Assembly: GCF_040869045.1 (NCBI RefSeq)
Contig: NC_090319.1
Coordinates: 47,030,779 to 47,094,778, forward strand
DNA from: Eurosta solidaginis
Lineage: Eukaryota > Arthropoda > Insecta > Diptera > Tephritidae
Reading direction: 5' to 3'
DNA: 64,000 nucleotides
Position 1 is the first letter of the stretch; every line of letters begins with the position of its first letter. This document shows, in pieces, positions 1-10,171 of this stretch. The notes below the pieces were generated by a model. The model saw only the letters and a program-made list of their open reading frames with translations, was not told the DNA's origin and ran no database searches. Position numbers and translations under genes: made by a program.

Positions 1-1345
1 GCACACTTAGCGCAAAATAGTCTGCTCATGCGATTTATTTTGGAGGGACAGAATTCACATATTTTCTTTTTTGTCGGCGGAGCATCATTCTTAGTAGTTG
101 CTTCTTCTTCAATCTGTATAAAATTTGCCATAGCCATTTTATGAACTTTAGACAGTTTGTTTGAACTTTGTGCTCTCTGCTTCATAAATGGAAGTACTAA
201 CTCAATTGCTAGTTCCTTCAGGAAGATACGCCTTTTGTGCCGTATCCCAGTTGCAAAGATGGGATTTTCTTGAATAAATATCAAAAAGGCGTTCAGGGTT
301 TCAACATCCATTATATTATACCAAACAGCCATAGGCCATCGCCTTGTTTGGCTCTTGCATGTATAATTACCAACCATTTGGTCCATATGATCTACACCAC
401 CCTTGGGTTTGTTATAGATCTCGATAATATCTGGTTTTTTAGTTACAATCTCTATGTTAATAATATCATCGTGATGCATGGAGCTTAGTGATATAACCGC
501 TTTGTTTTTTCGGAACGTAACTCACTAGTGTTAAGTCGTCTTTGAAACCAAATTGAAATGAGTAAACGCTTCTTCCTTTAGAAGCTTGGAATTTTCCTGA
601 TATTTCCTTTTTATTTTTACGTAAAGTTCCTACAATCGTTACTACAGATTCCAGTAAATCCAGTGCAGGGGGAATGCTCATGAAATAATTATCAAAAGTT
701 AGATTTCACCTAGAATTCTGTATGGTTGTAATAAGGGATCTTACGATGTTCTCAGCTACATTATGTTGAATATTATTTCCGGGCTGGCGACCTAAATAAA
801 CTTGCCCATCAATGGCATAACCAGAATCGCTTTCACAGAGCCAAAAGTATTTAATTCCGTACTTGCCTGGCTTCGATGGCATATACTGCATAAAACTTGC
901 GCGTCCCCTAAAACTGTATTGCTGTTCGTCAATTGTTACAAATGCTTTTGAAATGATTACTGTTCGGCACCTCTGTAGAAACAATTCCCATATATGACGA
1001 ATGGGCGCAAATTTGTCTGATGAAATTCGAAGTTGCGTGTTTTCTTATCATCAAATCGAAGCATACTGCGTATGTTTTCGAGTCGGTTTATTGACATTGT
1101 AGCTTTATATAAAAGGTTTGCCGTCTTTTCCAGTAAAAGCTCACGGACGTGTGTATCCCAATTTTTTCCACACCAGCCATCAGTAGCAGCCCAAAAAAAG
1201 CCTGAATTTCGTTTTTCTATAGGGGTGGCCAATATTTCCCCTGTGTCTCGAAACAGCGGCTAGGTTCTCTGTTTGCACATAATATGATTCCGTCGATCAT
1301 TTCCGATGTAATAAATTTGTCCCAAGCGTTCTTCTTAGACCAAAT
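1..1345 (-). pseudogene. piggyBac-like transposase, frameshifted, 3' end off the window
   Basis: Reading the minus strand in successive frames gives a recognisable piggyBac (DDE_Tnp_1_7) transposase. It has an N-terminal stretch around 'FITSEMIDGIILCANREP' (about 1310-1260), then 'SINRLENIRSMLRFDDKKTR' (about 1110-1045) and 'VTIDEQQYSFRGRASFMQYM' with 'YGIKYFWLCESDSGYAIDG' (984-706). The next block has 'IVGTLRKNKKEI' and 'LTLVSYVPKK' (681-466), followed by 'KPKGGVDHMDQMVGNYTCKS' (about 415-345). The C-terminal cysteine-rich region 'CEFCPSK...LFCAKC' reaches base 1. At least three frame changes and stops separate these blocks, so it cannot encode an active protein. Family transposases cut and paste DNA at TTAA sites. 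The intact element end at 1701-1712 supports the assignment. Confidence 0.9.
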
Positions 1346-1700
1346 ATTACATTTTTGTATTGGTTTGTTTTTTTTTTTTTTTCAAAATATCAATGCCTAC
1401 TATGAAATAGACTCACTTCAGTTACAGAGAATAACGGTCATTGCTCAAATAAAGTTGCATGGCATACTTGGTTGAGCCATATGAGCCTCACAGGCTCATC
1501 ATATGTATAAAAGGGGTATTGATACAAAATTGCTTTTATTTCTTAAAAAAAAAATTTTTTTTTTTTCAAACAATCAATGCCTACTATGATTAGGATAATT
1601 CAAGTGTAGCATTCCAAAAGCCTCTTGTAAAAATTATTTCAAATTTATAAGATATGTTGAAATATGTATCCAAGTGAGCCCCGGAGGCTCAACGTATGTA
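1346..1700 (-). repeat. piggyBac 5' subterminal region with two palindromes
   Basis: Noncoding DNA between the transposase start and the element tip. It holds two diverged copies of a roughly 190-bp unit, each with a poly-T run followed by 'tcaatgcctactatga' (about 1382-1401 and 1566-1590). Each unit ends with a palindrome: TGAGCCTCACAGGCTCA at 1482-1498 and TGAGCCCCGGAGGCTCA at 1675-1691. Duplicated palindromes this near the tip are good candidates for transposase binding sites; that is inference. Confidence 0.65.
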
Positions 1701-1712
1701 TTCTAGGGTTAA
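1701..1712 (-). repeat. piggyBac terminal tip CCCTAGAA and TTAA target site
   Basis: On the minus strand the sequence reads TTAA (1712-1709) then CCCTAGAA (1708-1701). Elements of the piggyBac superfamily insert at TTAA and commonly start CCY, with CCCTAGAA known from the founding element. This fixes the right-hand boundary of the element; the other end lies left of the window. Confidence 0.75.
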
Positions 1713-2139
1713 GCAAACTAATGAGCTATTTAAAATGAATGTACTATATTATGTAGTACATATTATATAGTACAGCTGTTATAAGTAGCGATGGAGCAAA
1801 AGAACTTAATGCTTAAGCTAACGACAGAGGGCATAATTTATGTTATCTTATTCAAATATGACCATTTGAATTGACTTTAGAGAGGGGGTTTTTAAGACCT
1901 ATCCTATACATTGGAGTTCTTCTTTGGTGACAGCCAAGCAAAAGAAAAAAGAACCTACGTCAAAAAATAAGAAGAGGTATGCAGGAGGCTTGGTGGCAAT
2001 AGCGTTAGCAACTGCAAAGCCCACAGTGAATCGGGGCAGTTCGAGCGCAGATCATACGCCCGTTGTAGTATATCGTCATCAATTACAGGATAAACAGACT
2101 ACTTGAATCCATATTTGCACTTCAAAAGGGCTCTTAGAA
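1713..2139. other. no recognisable feature
   Basis: AT-rich sequence with a short repeated 'tatgtagtaca' motif near 1750. A 60-codon open frame at 1924-2106 (+) is basic and serine-rich, has no recognisable domain, and lies just before the retroelement remnant. Confidence 0.4.
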
Positions 2140-3060
2140 TAGAAGTGGATCGTTGGCGCAAGGGTGCCCAGATGACGGACGAGGCCATAAACCTGTTCCA
2201 ATGATGGTTCCAAAGTAGTGAAATGGATAGGGTCTGTGGTATACTATGCTAATCCGTGAATAAAACGAACAGTCTGCCAGATCACTAAAACATTTTTCAA
2301 GCGAAAGCCGCAACCAAAGCAGAATAAACGCTGGAAAAAATATTTAAAACTGCAGATGTGTCGGTTTTTATTTAGTCAGCCAAGCAGTAATAAAAGCAAT
2401 AATCTCGCATAGCAAAGCACAAAAAAGTTTACTAAGAAACAATTGAAAAGCAACGGGATAGGTAGAAGCATACATCGGTATTAGCTCCCAGGCCGCATGA
2501 GAATAGATGGGAATATAAAATCGTGATGAACTAGCCAAAACGGGCATCTCGATCGAAGCTTGCTCTGTAGGCGTCCCAATTTGTTTGAGCGAGATTAAGA
2601 GAAAGCGAGAGGTGTACATGATGGACCGACCGGGAAAGGCGTGGGCCCAAGCGCGGGGCTGCAAAGCGTCGAAAATCACTTTTAGGTCTTACAACCTTAG
2701 ACTAACAAAGTTACTTCTATCATTAAAAAGAGAGGACTGTAGACTCACGTCTGGTATTCTAACCGGATACTGCCTTCTGGCTTCACATGCCTTTAAATTA
2801 GGTCTGGTCGGTGATAGCAGGTGTGGAAAGTGTGTTGGAGCAAGAGACGATCGAGCACGTATTGTGCTCCTGAACTGCGCTTGCCAGGCTAAGAATCCAG
2901 CTTTAAGCAGTGATGCAGCTGTCAGATGTACAATCAGAAAGTGGCATAGGTTGTGGAAACATTCTAATTTTTCAATTTGATTGGTTAAAGAAACTTCTGG
3001 CAATACTACGGACTCCTTGAGTCTATGTGAGATCCTCATGGACCAGCCAGTTCATCCTTT
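2140..3060 (+). pseudogene. non-LTR retroelement 3' part: RNase H domain and C-terminal zinc knuckle
   Basis: Translating across frames gives decayed RNase H motifs: a 'DGSKVV' equivalent near 2205, 'VFQAEAAA'-like near 2295 and 'SQAAIKA'-like near 2380. After these comes an open stretch (2585-2980) containing 'IKRKREVYMMDRPGKAWAQA', 'LRLTKLLLSLKREDCRL', 'GILTGYCLLASHAFKLGLV' and the zinc-knuckle remnant 'SRCGKC'. Order and motifs match the end of ORF2 in RNase H-bearing insect non-LTR elements (I/LOA/Jockey type; clade not resolved). Relatives lie at 54121-55200 (-) and 60825-61840 (+). Frameshifts and stops make it non-functional. The end near 3050 (ctcatggaccagccagttca) matches the end of the copy at 61790. 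Confidence 0.75.
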
Positions 3061-3405
3061 CCTAAGGGGACGTTTAAACTACTTCGCTGGGACAGATTAG
3101 TAGAACAGTTAGAGGTACCCAGTTCTCCCATTATATCGCTCAAGCTGAGTTATTTTACGGACGCCAAGGTGTTATGGTTGGGGTAAATTAATGTTTGAAG
3201 ATGGAAGTGTTTCGGGGTTACCCGCAGGGATTCATTCGTGTGTCCATATATTGAGACCATGATGATACACATTGACTAACGTCAAGTATCTGGGACTGAC
3301 CATTGAAGAGAGGATAAGTTTCATTCAACACTGGGACTGTATTAGGGAGACAAATTTGTGTATTTCAGGGCAGTTGAGTCGCATTATGAGGAACGACTGG
3401 GTTTG
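3061..3405 (+). pseudogene. scrambled reverse transcriptase fragment
   Basis: Short peptides such as 'VKYLGLTIEERISFIQH' (about 3275-3330) match the end of the palm/thumb region of insect non-LTR reverse transcriptases. A 'GYPQGFI'-like string lies near 3215. Order and frame are disturbed. It sits between two other retroelement remnants and may be a rearranged part of the same family. Confidence 0.5.
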
Positions 3406-3407
3406 AG

Positions 3408-3905
3408 TTGCTGTTGTTGTAGCAGTGCTTCGCCCCATGCAATAAGTGCGACCGATCACAAAATGTCATCAATATCCTCTAACGGGAGTCCAAGGAAACT
3501 TGCTGTTGCAACAGGGGTGGACCATAATGAGAGGGGTGTTAGAGGAATTGGTTCCACAATATAGTTGCAGAGATGTTTGGTGTCATGTGGGGACATGTTA
3601 CAAGCAGGACATATGTTTTGTATGTTGGGGTTGATTCTATATAGGTACAGTATCCAGATCAAAGTTAAGCTAGAGTGACGCGCGTTTTCCTAGGGAGAGT
3701 GCGTTTCTCCTCTGCAAGTTTTGGGTATTGTTCTTCGAGTACAGGATCCACCGGGCAATTCCTGTCATAGGGGTCCAACGCCTGTTTGTGGAGTTCACTG
3801 AGGACCTGCTTGTGTTTTTTGGCTTCATACGGCAGTGTTCTCAGGTGCCGTATTTCCTCATAATGCTTACGGACATGAGTCCTTAAGCCCTGGGCGGAGT
3901 TGGCT
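3408..3905 (-). pseudogene. Juan/Jockey-like non-LTR element, 3' end of ORF2
   Basis: The minus strand encodes 'LRTHVRKHYEEIRHLRTLP', 'PVDPVLEEQYPKLAEEKRTL', 'PRKTRVTLA' and then a zinc-knuckle tail 'NIQNICPACNMSPHDTKHL'. The last segment is 'LTPLSLWSTPVATASFLGLP'. This order, ending Cys-x2-Cys ... His ... Cys and a 'LW..PV..A.FL' tail, is typical of the C-terminus of Jockey-clade elements of the Juan type. A stop after 'TRVTLA' and a frame change break it. The element ends in a (CAA)-type tail, seen on the + strand as gttgctgttgttgtagca near 3408. Confidence 0.8.
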
Positions 3906-4849
3906 CATCAATCAGATGTCTGTTGAGTTGTGTTGCTGTTCGTTCAGTATATTGTGGCCTCTTTGAACCTTGCGCTACATATGGGGCCACTATATGATAT
4001 CGAACTGTTACGAATTTTTATGGTCTCAGACGTATTCTTAGTTTACAAAAATGTTTTTTGTTGGCATGTTTTCCGGTATTTCGCACTGTATCGCCATATG
4101 CGATGCAATTATTAATGGGCCAACTACCTCATGCTCTGATGTAGATACAGCGTGCTATCTTCGTTCGGTTAAGAAAGGCTTTGAGTGTGTGTAGTGGTAT
4201 GTCCAAAGTACTCGGACATAAGGGATATAAGCAGGTGGGAAATATTTATTGGGGTTAATGGACTCGATGTAAATTAAACCTTGGTCGTGTTCAGATGGAG
4301 CAGACAATAGATATTTACTGGGAGCCAGAGCGTAAAGAATACTCGGAGGTTTCCTACCCCATCTCATTTGTCTTTTTCTTTTTTATTTAATTTTCTAGAC
4401 CACCGGTCTAGAGTAGGTGGATACTCAACTGGTAGTAGCTCCAGATACAAAAGTCAAACAAAAGACTTTAAAGTTGGTATCACGGAGAGCAAGAACCAAA
4501 ATGTTGAAATGAACGGAGAGTACTGCACCCGGCCTAAATATATTCCTTTTATGCATCTACAGAAGTGCAAAAGTTTTTTATGGTTAGCCTCACTGAGAGA
4601 GTGTTGATGGATGGTATTGAAGATAGTTCGAAAATGTGTCGTTCGCAACTTGGTAACAAATGCGGTAATTCGCAAATTGATGTAGATTTTTCCAAACTCT
4701 TTCGAAACTGATAGAATGTTGTCTTTGATACATTAAAGAGAATTTGGTGAGAATGCAAAGGGCATGTGAGTTAAACATGTTTGGCGGTGCACAGGTCGGA
4801 ATATGAGACAATATCTTTAAATCGAAACATTTTCCAGACCCCATTGACA
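3906..4849. other. no recognisable gene
   Basis: Contains scattered short open frames on both strands without domains. Base composition matches the flanks. The palindrome 'agaccaccggtct' lies near 4397-4410. Probably old decayed repeats or unique intronic DNA. Confidence 0.4.
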
Positions 4850-5125
4850 GTAAAATAAACGGGAAGGAAATGCCAATAGGCAGCTAAACCGCAAGAGTTT
4901 GCTTCTAGCCTTAGATGATTTTGCAAACATAAACCGTGAATGGTTACCTGGTCGCAGAGACATCAAAGAGAACGAGAAGGCAGCCGAACTTTTAAGGGCA
5001 AGACAAGAAACATACATGCCATATTCAAGGAGTTAGCGGTTTCAAACTGTTACTCTCTGAACACCTACAAGATAATCAGGCAAACGAGAGACAACCTTTT
5101 AAATAGGTCAGGAAAAAATCTCTAA
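4850..5125 (+). pseudogene. possible RNase H fragment of a retroelement
   Basis: A + strand frame reads 'LALDDFANINREWLPGRRDI' followed by 'KENEKAAELLRARQET'. This resembles the 'WLPGHRDIKGNEKADELAR' signature at the end of retroelement RNase H domains. The catalytic histidine position is changed to Arg and nothing upstream is recognisable. Tentative. Confidence 0.4.
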
Positions 5126-5398
5126 GATATCTTTCATAATCGATGCACACTGAACTCTCGGCCTATATGCTGAGAGAATGAGGGTCCATTACAACAGCAT
5201 CATCATGAGCTGACTGATCGAAAATTAAAAAAAGTAGAATTGCATTGCAGGAAAATTAGGATGGCCCTTATTAATAAACCAAACAATTTTTAGCCTCACC
5301 GTTTCAAACTGCTTTACCAAAATCAACTATATAACCTAGAAATTTGGTACCGATTGGACGTCATTGTAAGCTCCCACACAGAGGTCAACTGCATAACA
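5126..5398. other. left flank of putative LTR, similar to its right flank
   Basis: The stretch 5340-5395 (ttggtaccga ... gctcccacacagag) resembles 5973-6030 (ttggtaccga ... gctcccgcacagag), so related sequence occurs on both sides of the putative LTR. Confidence 0.45.
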
Positions 5399-5742
5399 TA
5401 GTGTGGCGAATATTAGCATCACTATGCTGTTAGTAAATAATCACAACAAAAAAACAGCAAACAGCCACTCTTATGTAGATGTACACATTAAGGCAAACAA
5501 GACTTACGTATATAGAAGGCGATGAAGAATATCTCACATACACATAAGTAGCCATCAGTTAATAGACGAAGTAGTTACTCACACATACACACGCATATGG
5601 CTAGATGAAAAGCATTAACTACAAATATACATGTATATAGCTGGGGACCGAGCATGAGGTGCAGCTATTCTAGAACACATGATCTTGAAATGACTAGACT
5701 TTAGGAGAATTGGCGAACGAGAAAAAGTATATAAGTAGCGAG

Positions 5743-5749
5743 TATAAAA
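5743..5749 (+). promoter_or_regulatory. TATA-like box in the putative LTR
   Basis: TATAAAA followed by a GC-richer stretch, about 105 bp before an AATAAA signal. This spacing suits an LTR promoter; function is inferred. Confidence 0.4.
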
Positions 5750-5852
5750 GCAGCGAAAGCTGAGGAATAAGTAACAGCTTTGATTTGAACACGCTATTAG
5801 TTGTGAAGTACGTGATAGTGAAGTATAATTGTACTACTCCCAAAGTAGTGTA

Positions 5853-5858
5853 AATAAA
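5853..5858 (+). terminator. AATAAA polyadenylation signal in the putative LTR
   Basis: Canonical AATAAA, with the presumed R/U5 region and LTR end about 75 bp downstream. Confidence 0.4.
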
Positions 5859-5935
5859 GACCATTTGCATATACTGAATATTGGAGTTATTGGTTCGACA
5901 GTTCAGCGATCCGAACGTTAGCAGCAGGTGCACAA

Positions 5936-6610
5936 TAACCAGGATTTCCCTAAATTTGTTACAGTATACATTTTGGTACCGAATGAAGATCGTCAAGGGC
6001 TCCCGCACAGAGTTCAAATATAAGATTTCTCCAAGGCTATTAACTTTGACTACTGTGCGGCAATCGTTTATCGTTTTCAATTTATGCTGACTTTAAATGA
6101 CCGTCCTAATTTACATACATATATCATGGAAGAACAAGAATTGCTCTAAGTGGCGCATGGAATAAAACAGATACAAAAATGAGGGCCACAGATATGGTAT
6201 ACACAAACGTTTTAGTTTATTGATTTCATTCAAATTTACTTACGCAAATTTGAGCATAGACCTAACTAAGCCAGTATAATGACCAAAGTGAATGAAAGTG
6301 TAACAAAAAGTTCTCAAAATGAACAACATTGTTTGCAGTAACATACATTGAAGCAACCATTCAACTTAGGCATTACCTAAAGCAATATCAAGCACTGAAA
6401 CTTTTGCCTTGACCGATTGCGCCAGACTGGGCACTTCAGGGCAGTTACGGTAACATGGAAGAACAAACATAAAAGCTACAAAATAATATTTAATAGTTGC
6501 AATAAAAGTAAAGCAACAACAAATGCGTATATAAAAGCAACGAAATCAACTGTGTGTTGTTGTTCATGCTGAACTTAACACGAGGCAGTAACAGCAAATA
6601 CAAACACACA
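5936..6610. other. no recognisable gene
   Basis: AT-rich. The first 120 bp resemble the left flank of the putative LTR. 'catggaagaacaa' occurs twice (about 6126 and 6455). Nothing else recognised. Confidence 0.4.
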
Positions 6611-6612
6611 TA

Positions 6613-6660
6613 CAGTACAGCCGGAGAGTATTAGATCAAGATGAAAAAAGTTGTTTTTCT
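6613..6660 (+). repeat. left terminal inverted repeat of the Tc1 element
   Basis: CAGTACAGCCGG at the tip continues with 'agtattagatcaagatg' and then the diverging interior. It pairs with 7668-7714. Confidence 0.9.
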
Positions 6661-6804
6661 CAGTTTATCGTATCATTTATTAAAATATTAATCACATATT
6701 CGCAGTAGTTTTGTTCATTCAATATAATTCTCTTTGAACCGAAGACATTTTTAAAGAATTTTACTGAAAGTTCCATCAAAATTTATAAGAAAACAGCGAG
6801 TATG

Positions 6805-7044
6805 TTACTTTAAGCGATTTTCTTGAAAATAGCCACCGTGTGCTTTGATGACTGCAGCGCACAATTTCGGCATTCTTTTGATGAATCTTTGAAGTGTTTG
6901 TTGTGGAATATTATACCACGCTTCGTTCAAATATTCCCAGAGGTCAGAAAGGCTTGTTGGCTTTAGATCTCTCACATGTCGATCCAATTCTTCGCACAGT
7001 AGCTCGATGGGATTTAAATGGGGGGATTTTGGTGGCCTCTCCAT
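6805..7044 (-). pseudogene. Tc1 transposase, C-terminal part of the DDE domain
   Basis: The frame begins 'MERPPKSPHLNPIELLCEEL', which matches the conserved 'SPDLNPIEHLWEEL' block carrying the third catalytic acidic residue. It continues with 'SLSDLWEYLNEAWYNIPQQ' and ends 'MPKLCAAVIKAHGGYF', the usual Tc1 C-terminus. Only about 79 residues of this part are open. Upstream codons contain stops, so no active enzyme is made. Confidence 0.85.
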
Positions 7045-7371
7045 TGTATCAAGGTCACCTGCGTCTTTTTTTTCGTTCTAAATAAGCAGTAAAATATTTT
7101 TATGTATGTTTCGGATCGTTATCTTGTTCGTAAATAAATCCACGACCAATCAAATTATGTCAGATGTTATTGCATGACGTTGGAGTATACTGTGATTCTG
7201 CTCTTTTTTCATAATTCTTTAAAATTTTTTAATTGATCAACGCTAGCGTAGCTGAAACAGCTCCAAACCATCACTGACCAAACCATCATTGACGTCTCTG
7301 CGAGCATATTGCCGCCTATGGCTACCGAAAAGTTCGAATTTTGATTTTGACCATAAAATTTCAGCACGAAT

Positions 7372-7650
7372 TTATGATGCAAATATCCTTCGATTGGCTT
7401 TACTTAGTGCATATATTTTGTTGTCGATTCTTTGATCTGTCTTTCTTGATCGACCAGATCGTTTTCTGTTACTATTTTGTCCAATTTCCCGATATCTTCT
7501 AATGGCCGTATGATCTGAACGCAGAGATATTTTCAAAAGTTTGGCTATTTCTCGACAGCTTATCACTGTTTTTTGCAAAATAATGATTTGGGCTCGTATT
7601 TCGACGGATATTTCCTTACGCTTGTGGATTTTCAATCTGGCAAAATACAA
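7372..7650 (-). pseudogene. Tc1 transposase, N-terminal DNA-binding part
   Basis: The minus-strand frame contains 'KEISVEIRAQIIILQKTVIS' and 'CREIAKLLKISL', the first helix-turn-helix. It then has 'IRRYREIGQNSNRKRSGRSR' and 'KTDQRIDNKIYALSKANRR', the GRPR-like hinge and second helix-turn-helix of Tc1 transposases. Between here and 7044 only traces such as 'MVWSVMVWSCFSY' survive, with stops. Confidence 0.85.
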
Positions 7651-7667
7651 TTATGAGGCTATTTCAA

Positions 7668-7714
7668 CGTCAACATCTTTTTTTATCTTGTTCTAATACT
7701 TTCCGACTGTACTG
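7668..7714 (-). repeat. right terminal inverted repeat of the Tc1 element
   Basis: Reverse complement begins CAGTACAGTCGG and continues 'agtattagaacaagata', matching the left end with few substitutions. Confidence 0.9.
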
Positions 7715-7716
7715 TA

Positions 7717-9039
7717 CATGTGTACATACAACATAATGACGCTATCGACAGTAAACATTCAAGCAACCAACCAACCACCAACGTTGTTGCATAATGACAT
7801 GTAGCAAAAGTAAATTTTCTAGCAGCACTGCGGCATGTTAAACCAATTCGCAGTCGCACCTCCCGCTTCAAAAAGTGCACTTCCAAACTACATTCATAGC
7901 ATACTTACAGGCGCACTAAAGCGTTCACGACTACTTTGCATAAGCTGTAGTCGATTTTGTCTTTTATACTTTTTTACTTTGAAAATGGCTTTACTTTAGT
8001 TTTTATATTTTCTTTCACTTTTTTCTTTTGCATTTTTATGTTGCAACACTAATCCATTAGGCGGCAACAGCAACACCTGTTCTGCCTGTGGGCAGCAAGA
8101 CGGGAACATAACGTTGTTTATTATCGGCAAACAGCAAGAAGAGCAAAGCGAACAACAAAAATGATAATGTCACTTGCGATAAAGAGGTTTTAACATACAG
8201 ATTTAACATTACACAGTGTCCCATTATGTTTATATTTATTTTTTTGGCGGCAGATTGCGCAGCGCTGCGGCTGATAGCTGGCTGAACGAAATAGCAGCAG
8301 TACTGTAAGATAATGTTGCAATAACGCAAAGTTGCGGCAAAAATGCAAAGTGTCAAAGTCATTAAAAATATGTGCCATCTGACATTTGCGGTATTCTCGT
8401 TTCGTCGCATTCTCTCATTCCAACGATTCCGCATTTGTGTGCCTATTATGTTTGCTTTTATTTAAATTCCACTACTTTGATGTTTGTATAGCGTGACAAG
8501 TGAAACGCCTCTAAGTATGCTACAAAAAAAAATGTGGGACAAGTATTTTGCGTATGTGTTTCGAAAGGGCGGCAAATATAAAAATAAGTTTCAGCTGCAG
8601 ATGAAAAGGTTATATGTAACGTTGTATTTGGATTTATGTGTACATTTTTGAAAAATATTGACTTATGTAAAAGTTATGCAGGTACAACTAATTTTAATCA
8701 TTCAGCCAAAATATATCCACTTGCTTAGGTGCATTTGCAATAGAGATTTGTTTGTGTCAAAAATTTTCACTTCAGATTGAATATGCAGTTGAGAAGTACG
8801 CCTCTTTCTTAAGTAACAAGAATCATTCTACATAAGTCTTTAATTATAATATACTGGCTATAACCCGTCGTGTTTCTGACGCAGAAAATATAATTCAAAA
8901 ATGGCATTTATTAAGGCCCAAACACATAATAATTTTGACGTTTACGTTGCATCAACAACTGACATTGAACATGCACGTCTTTGTTGCTAATTTCTCAACG
9001 GGAACGCCAAAACAAGAGCAAAAGGGTTTAAAAGCCCCC
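7717..9039. other. apparently unique intron-like DNA
   Basis: No repeat shared with the rest of the window and no recognised domain on either strand. A 125-codon minus frame at 8057-8434 has two hydrophobic runs but no homology I can name and no splice or promoter support. This is one of the longest stretches without an identifiable mobile element. Confidence 0.5.
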
Positions 9040-9325
9040 AGCGTGTTAGGCGGTTAGAATACACCCGCGGTAGGTATTCATGTCGTAAGAGGCGACTAAA
9101 ATACCAAATATATTCAAGGGGTTGTGTAGCGCAACCTTAGGGGGTGGGAGGGCGTTATGGCCTAGAAGGTCGCATGTGGTCATACCAAATCATTCCCGAG
9201 ATGTTCTGGCTTGGTACCGGAACGTACCGGATCTGCATCCGGAATAGGACAATCAACATCGATGCCACTCCCCGAGGCCTTCGGAGAGTGGCCTTATCGC
9301 TACAACAACAACAACAACAATTAAA
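9040..9325 (+). mobile_element. (CAA)n-tailed SINE-like retroelement, copy 1
   Basis: Starts in the conserved 5' block 'cccgcggtaggtattcatg' / 'cgtaagaggcgactaaaata' and passes through 'taccggatctgcatccgg'. It ends with 'cttatcgctacaacaacaac' and a CAA repeat. The same order of blocks recurs in other copies: 17671-18060 (-), 18641-19040 (-) and 55565-55970 (-), with a partial one at 41881-42080 (-). No coding domain or convincing tRNA promoter boxes are seen. It may be a SINE or the 3' tail of a longer non-LTR element. Confidence 0.7.
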
Positions 9326-9635
9326 AAACTTACATTTTTCCATGCGCTGTCAAATTTTTATTCCCATCTCCTAAATTGTATTTTTATTATTATTTTTGTT
9401 TGAAAAAGTTTGTTATTTTTAAAATTCAATTAAATGAGAAAAAATCAAAATTTGGGTGTTCTTGCGTTCATTGTGGCAGGCAACCTTACACCGTGCGTTG
9501 TTTCAAAGTGACATGAGCGCTAAAACATCAAAAAATTCGACCTTTAAAAAAGCTATTTTTTTTTTTTGGTTATAGCATAACGTGAATGCTTCCTTTCTTC
9601 ACTTTTACTCTTCTTCCTTTCCCACTGCTTTTTAT
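9326..9635. other. no recognisable feature
   Basis: AT-rich spacer with T runs; nothing recognised. Confidence 0.4.
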
Positions 9636-9745
9636 CCAGAACGAAAATCGACACTGATGATGGCACAACACCGACACCGGTTTGTCTCAAAACCAAATTT
9701 GACAAGGGATGACGGAAAATCGTTCCAATATACATCTTCTTTTAA
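9636..9745 (+). mobile_element. Penelope-like element, 3' end fragment
   Basis: The block 'gaacgaaaatcgacactgat' ... 'accaaatttgacaagggatg' matches 46760-46870 in the same order, which lies downstream of a GIY-YIG domain. A third copy is at 11205-11695 on the other strand. Confidence 0.6.
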
Positions 9746-9765
9746 AGTTTACCAAATTTCTTTTC

Positions 9766-10160
9766 TTAACTTTCATGAAAATCATCAAATTTTATGTTAA
9801 GTTTGGCCGGAATCTTAAAATTGTACGAAGTAGAGATTGACCCACCAATATGCTGATAAGGATGACGAGCTGAGTTGATTGAGCAATGTTCGTCTCTCTG
9901 TCGGTCTGTCTGTTTGATTGTTTTTCTGTCCGTCTGTGTGTTTGTCCGTCTGGTTGAATGCAAATATGTCCCTCAAGTTTTGATATCTCTTTAAGAAACT
10001 CGGTAATCGTGTATCCGACTAATCATTTGTGGAAACCGACGGCATCGGACCACTATATCATATATTTTATCTGCAAGCGATTTTCGGATAAGAGGGTTTA
10101 CGTCATTTCTGCCTCATTTTATCAGTTACAAAGTATACATTTTTGTCTGAAAAAATGTTA
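9766..10160 (+). mobile_element. DINE-1-like element (family B), 3'-truncated copy B1
   Basis: Starts with a worn 'actttcatgaaaat', then 'tagagattgacccacca', 'gatgacgagctgagttga' and a (GTCY)n run. After these come 'gtccctcaagttttgatat' and 'tcggaccactatatcata'. This block order is that of DINE-1/mini-me elements of flies. The 3' subterminal repeat and hairpin seen in B2 and B3 are missing. Confidence 0.75.
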
Positions 10161-10171
10161 ATATCCGTCAT

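Larger units (their letters stand above)
5399..5935 (+). mobile_element. putative solo LTR of a Ty3/gypsy-type retrotransposon
   Basis: The segment begins near 'agtgtggcgaatattagca', contains a TATA-like box (5743-5749) and an AATAAA signal (5853-5858), and ends near 'ttagcagcaggtgcacaat'. The spacing of TATA box to polyadenylation signal is that of an LTR with a short R region. AGTG starts are common in insect gypsy elements of the 17.6/297 type. No gag or pol coding sequence is visible next to it. Exact ends and target duplication were not proven. Confidence 0.5.
6613..7714 (-). mobile_element. Tc1-like DNA transposon, complete ends, dead coding region
   Basis: Both ends are present. The left end starts CAGTACAGCCGGAGAGTATT at 6613; the reverse complement of the right end starts CAGTACAGTCGGAAAGTATT at 7714. 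The inverted repeats match at about nine in ten positions over some 45 bp. TA dinucleotides flank the element at 6611-6612 and 7715-7716, the expected Tc1/mariner target duplication. Inside, on the minus strand, are an N-terminal helix-turn-helix region and a C-terminal catalytic region. The 1.1-kb length is shorter than a usual Tc1 element, so part of the middle has been lost. Confidence 0.9.

Noticed and set aside
8057..8434. 125-codon minus frame with hydrophobic runs
   Set aside because: No recognised domain, no start or splice context, and CAA/GTT-rich simple sequence; chance is likelier than a gene.
9144..9374. Frame with a glutamine run
   Set aside because: The Gln codons are the (CAA)n tail of the SINE-like element.
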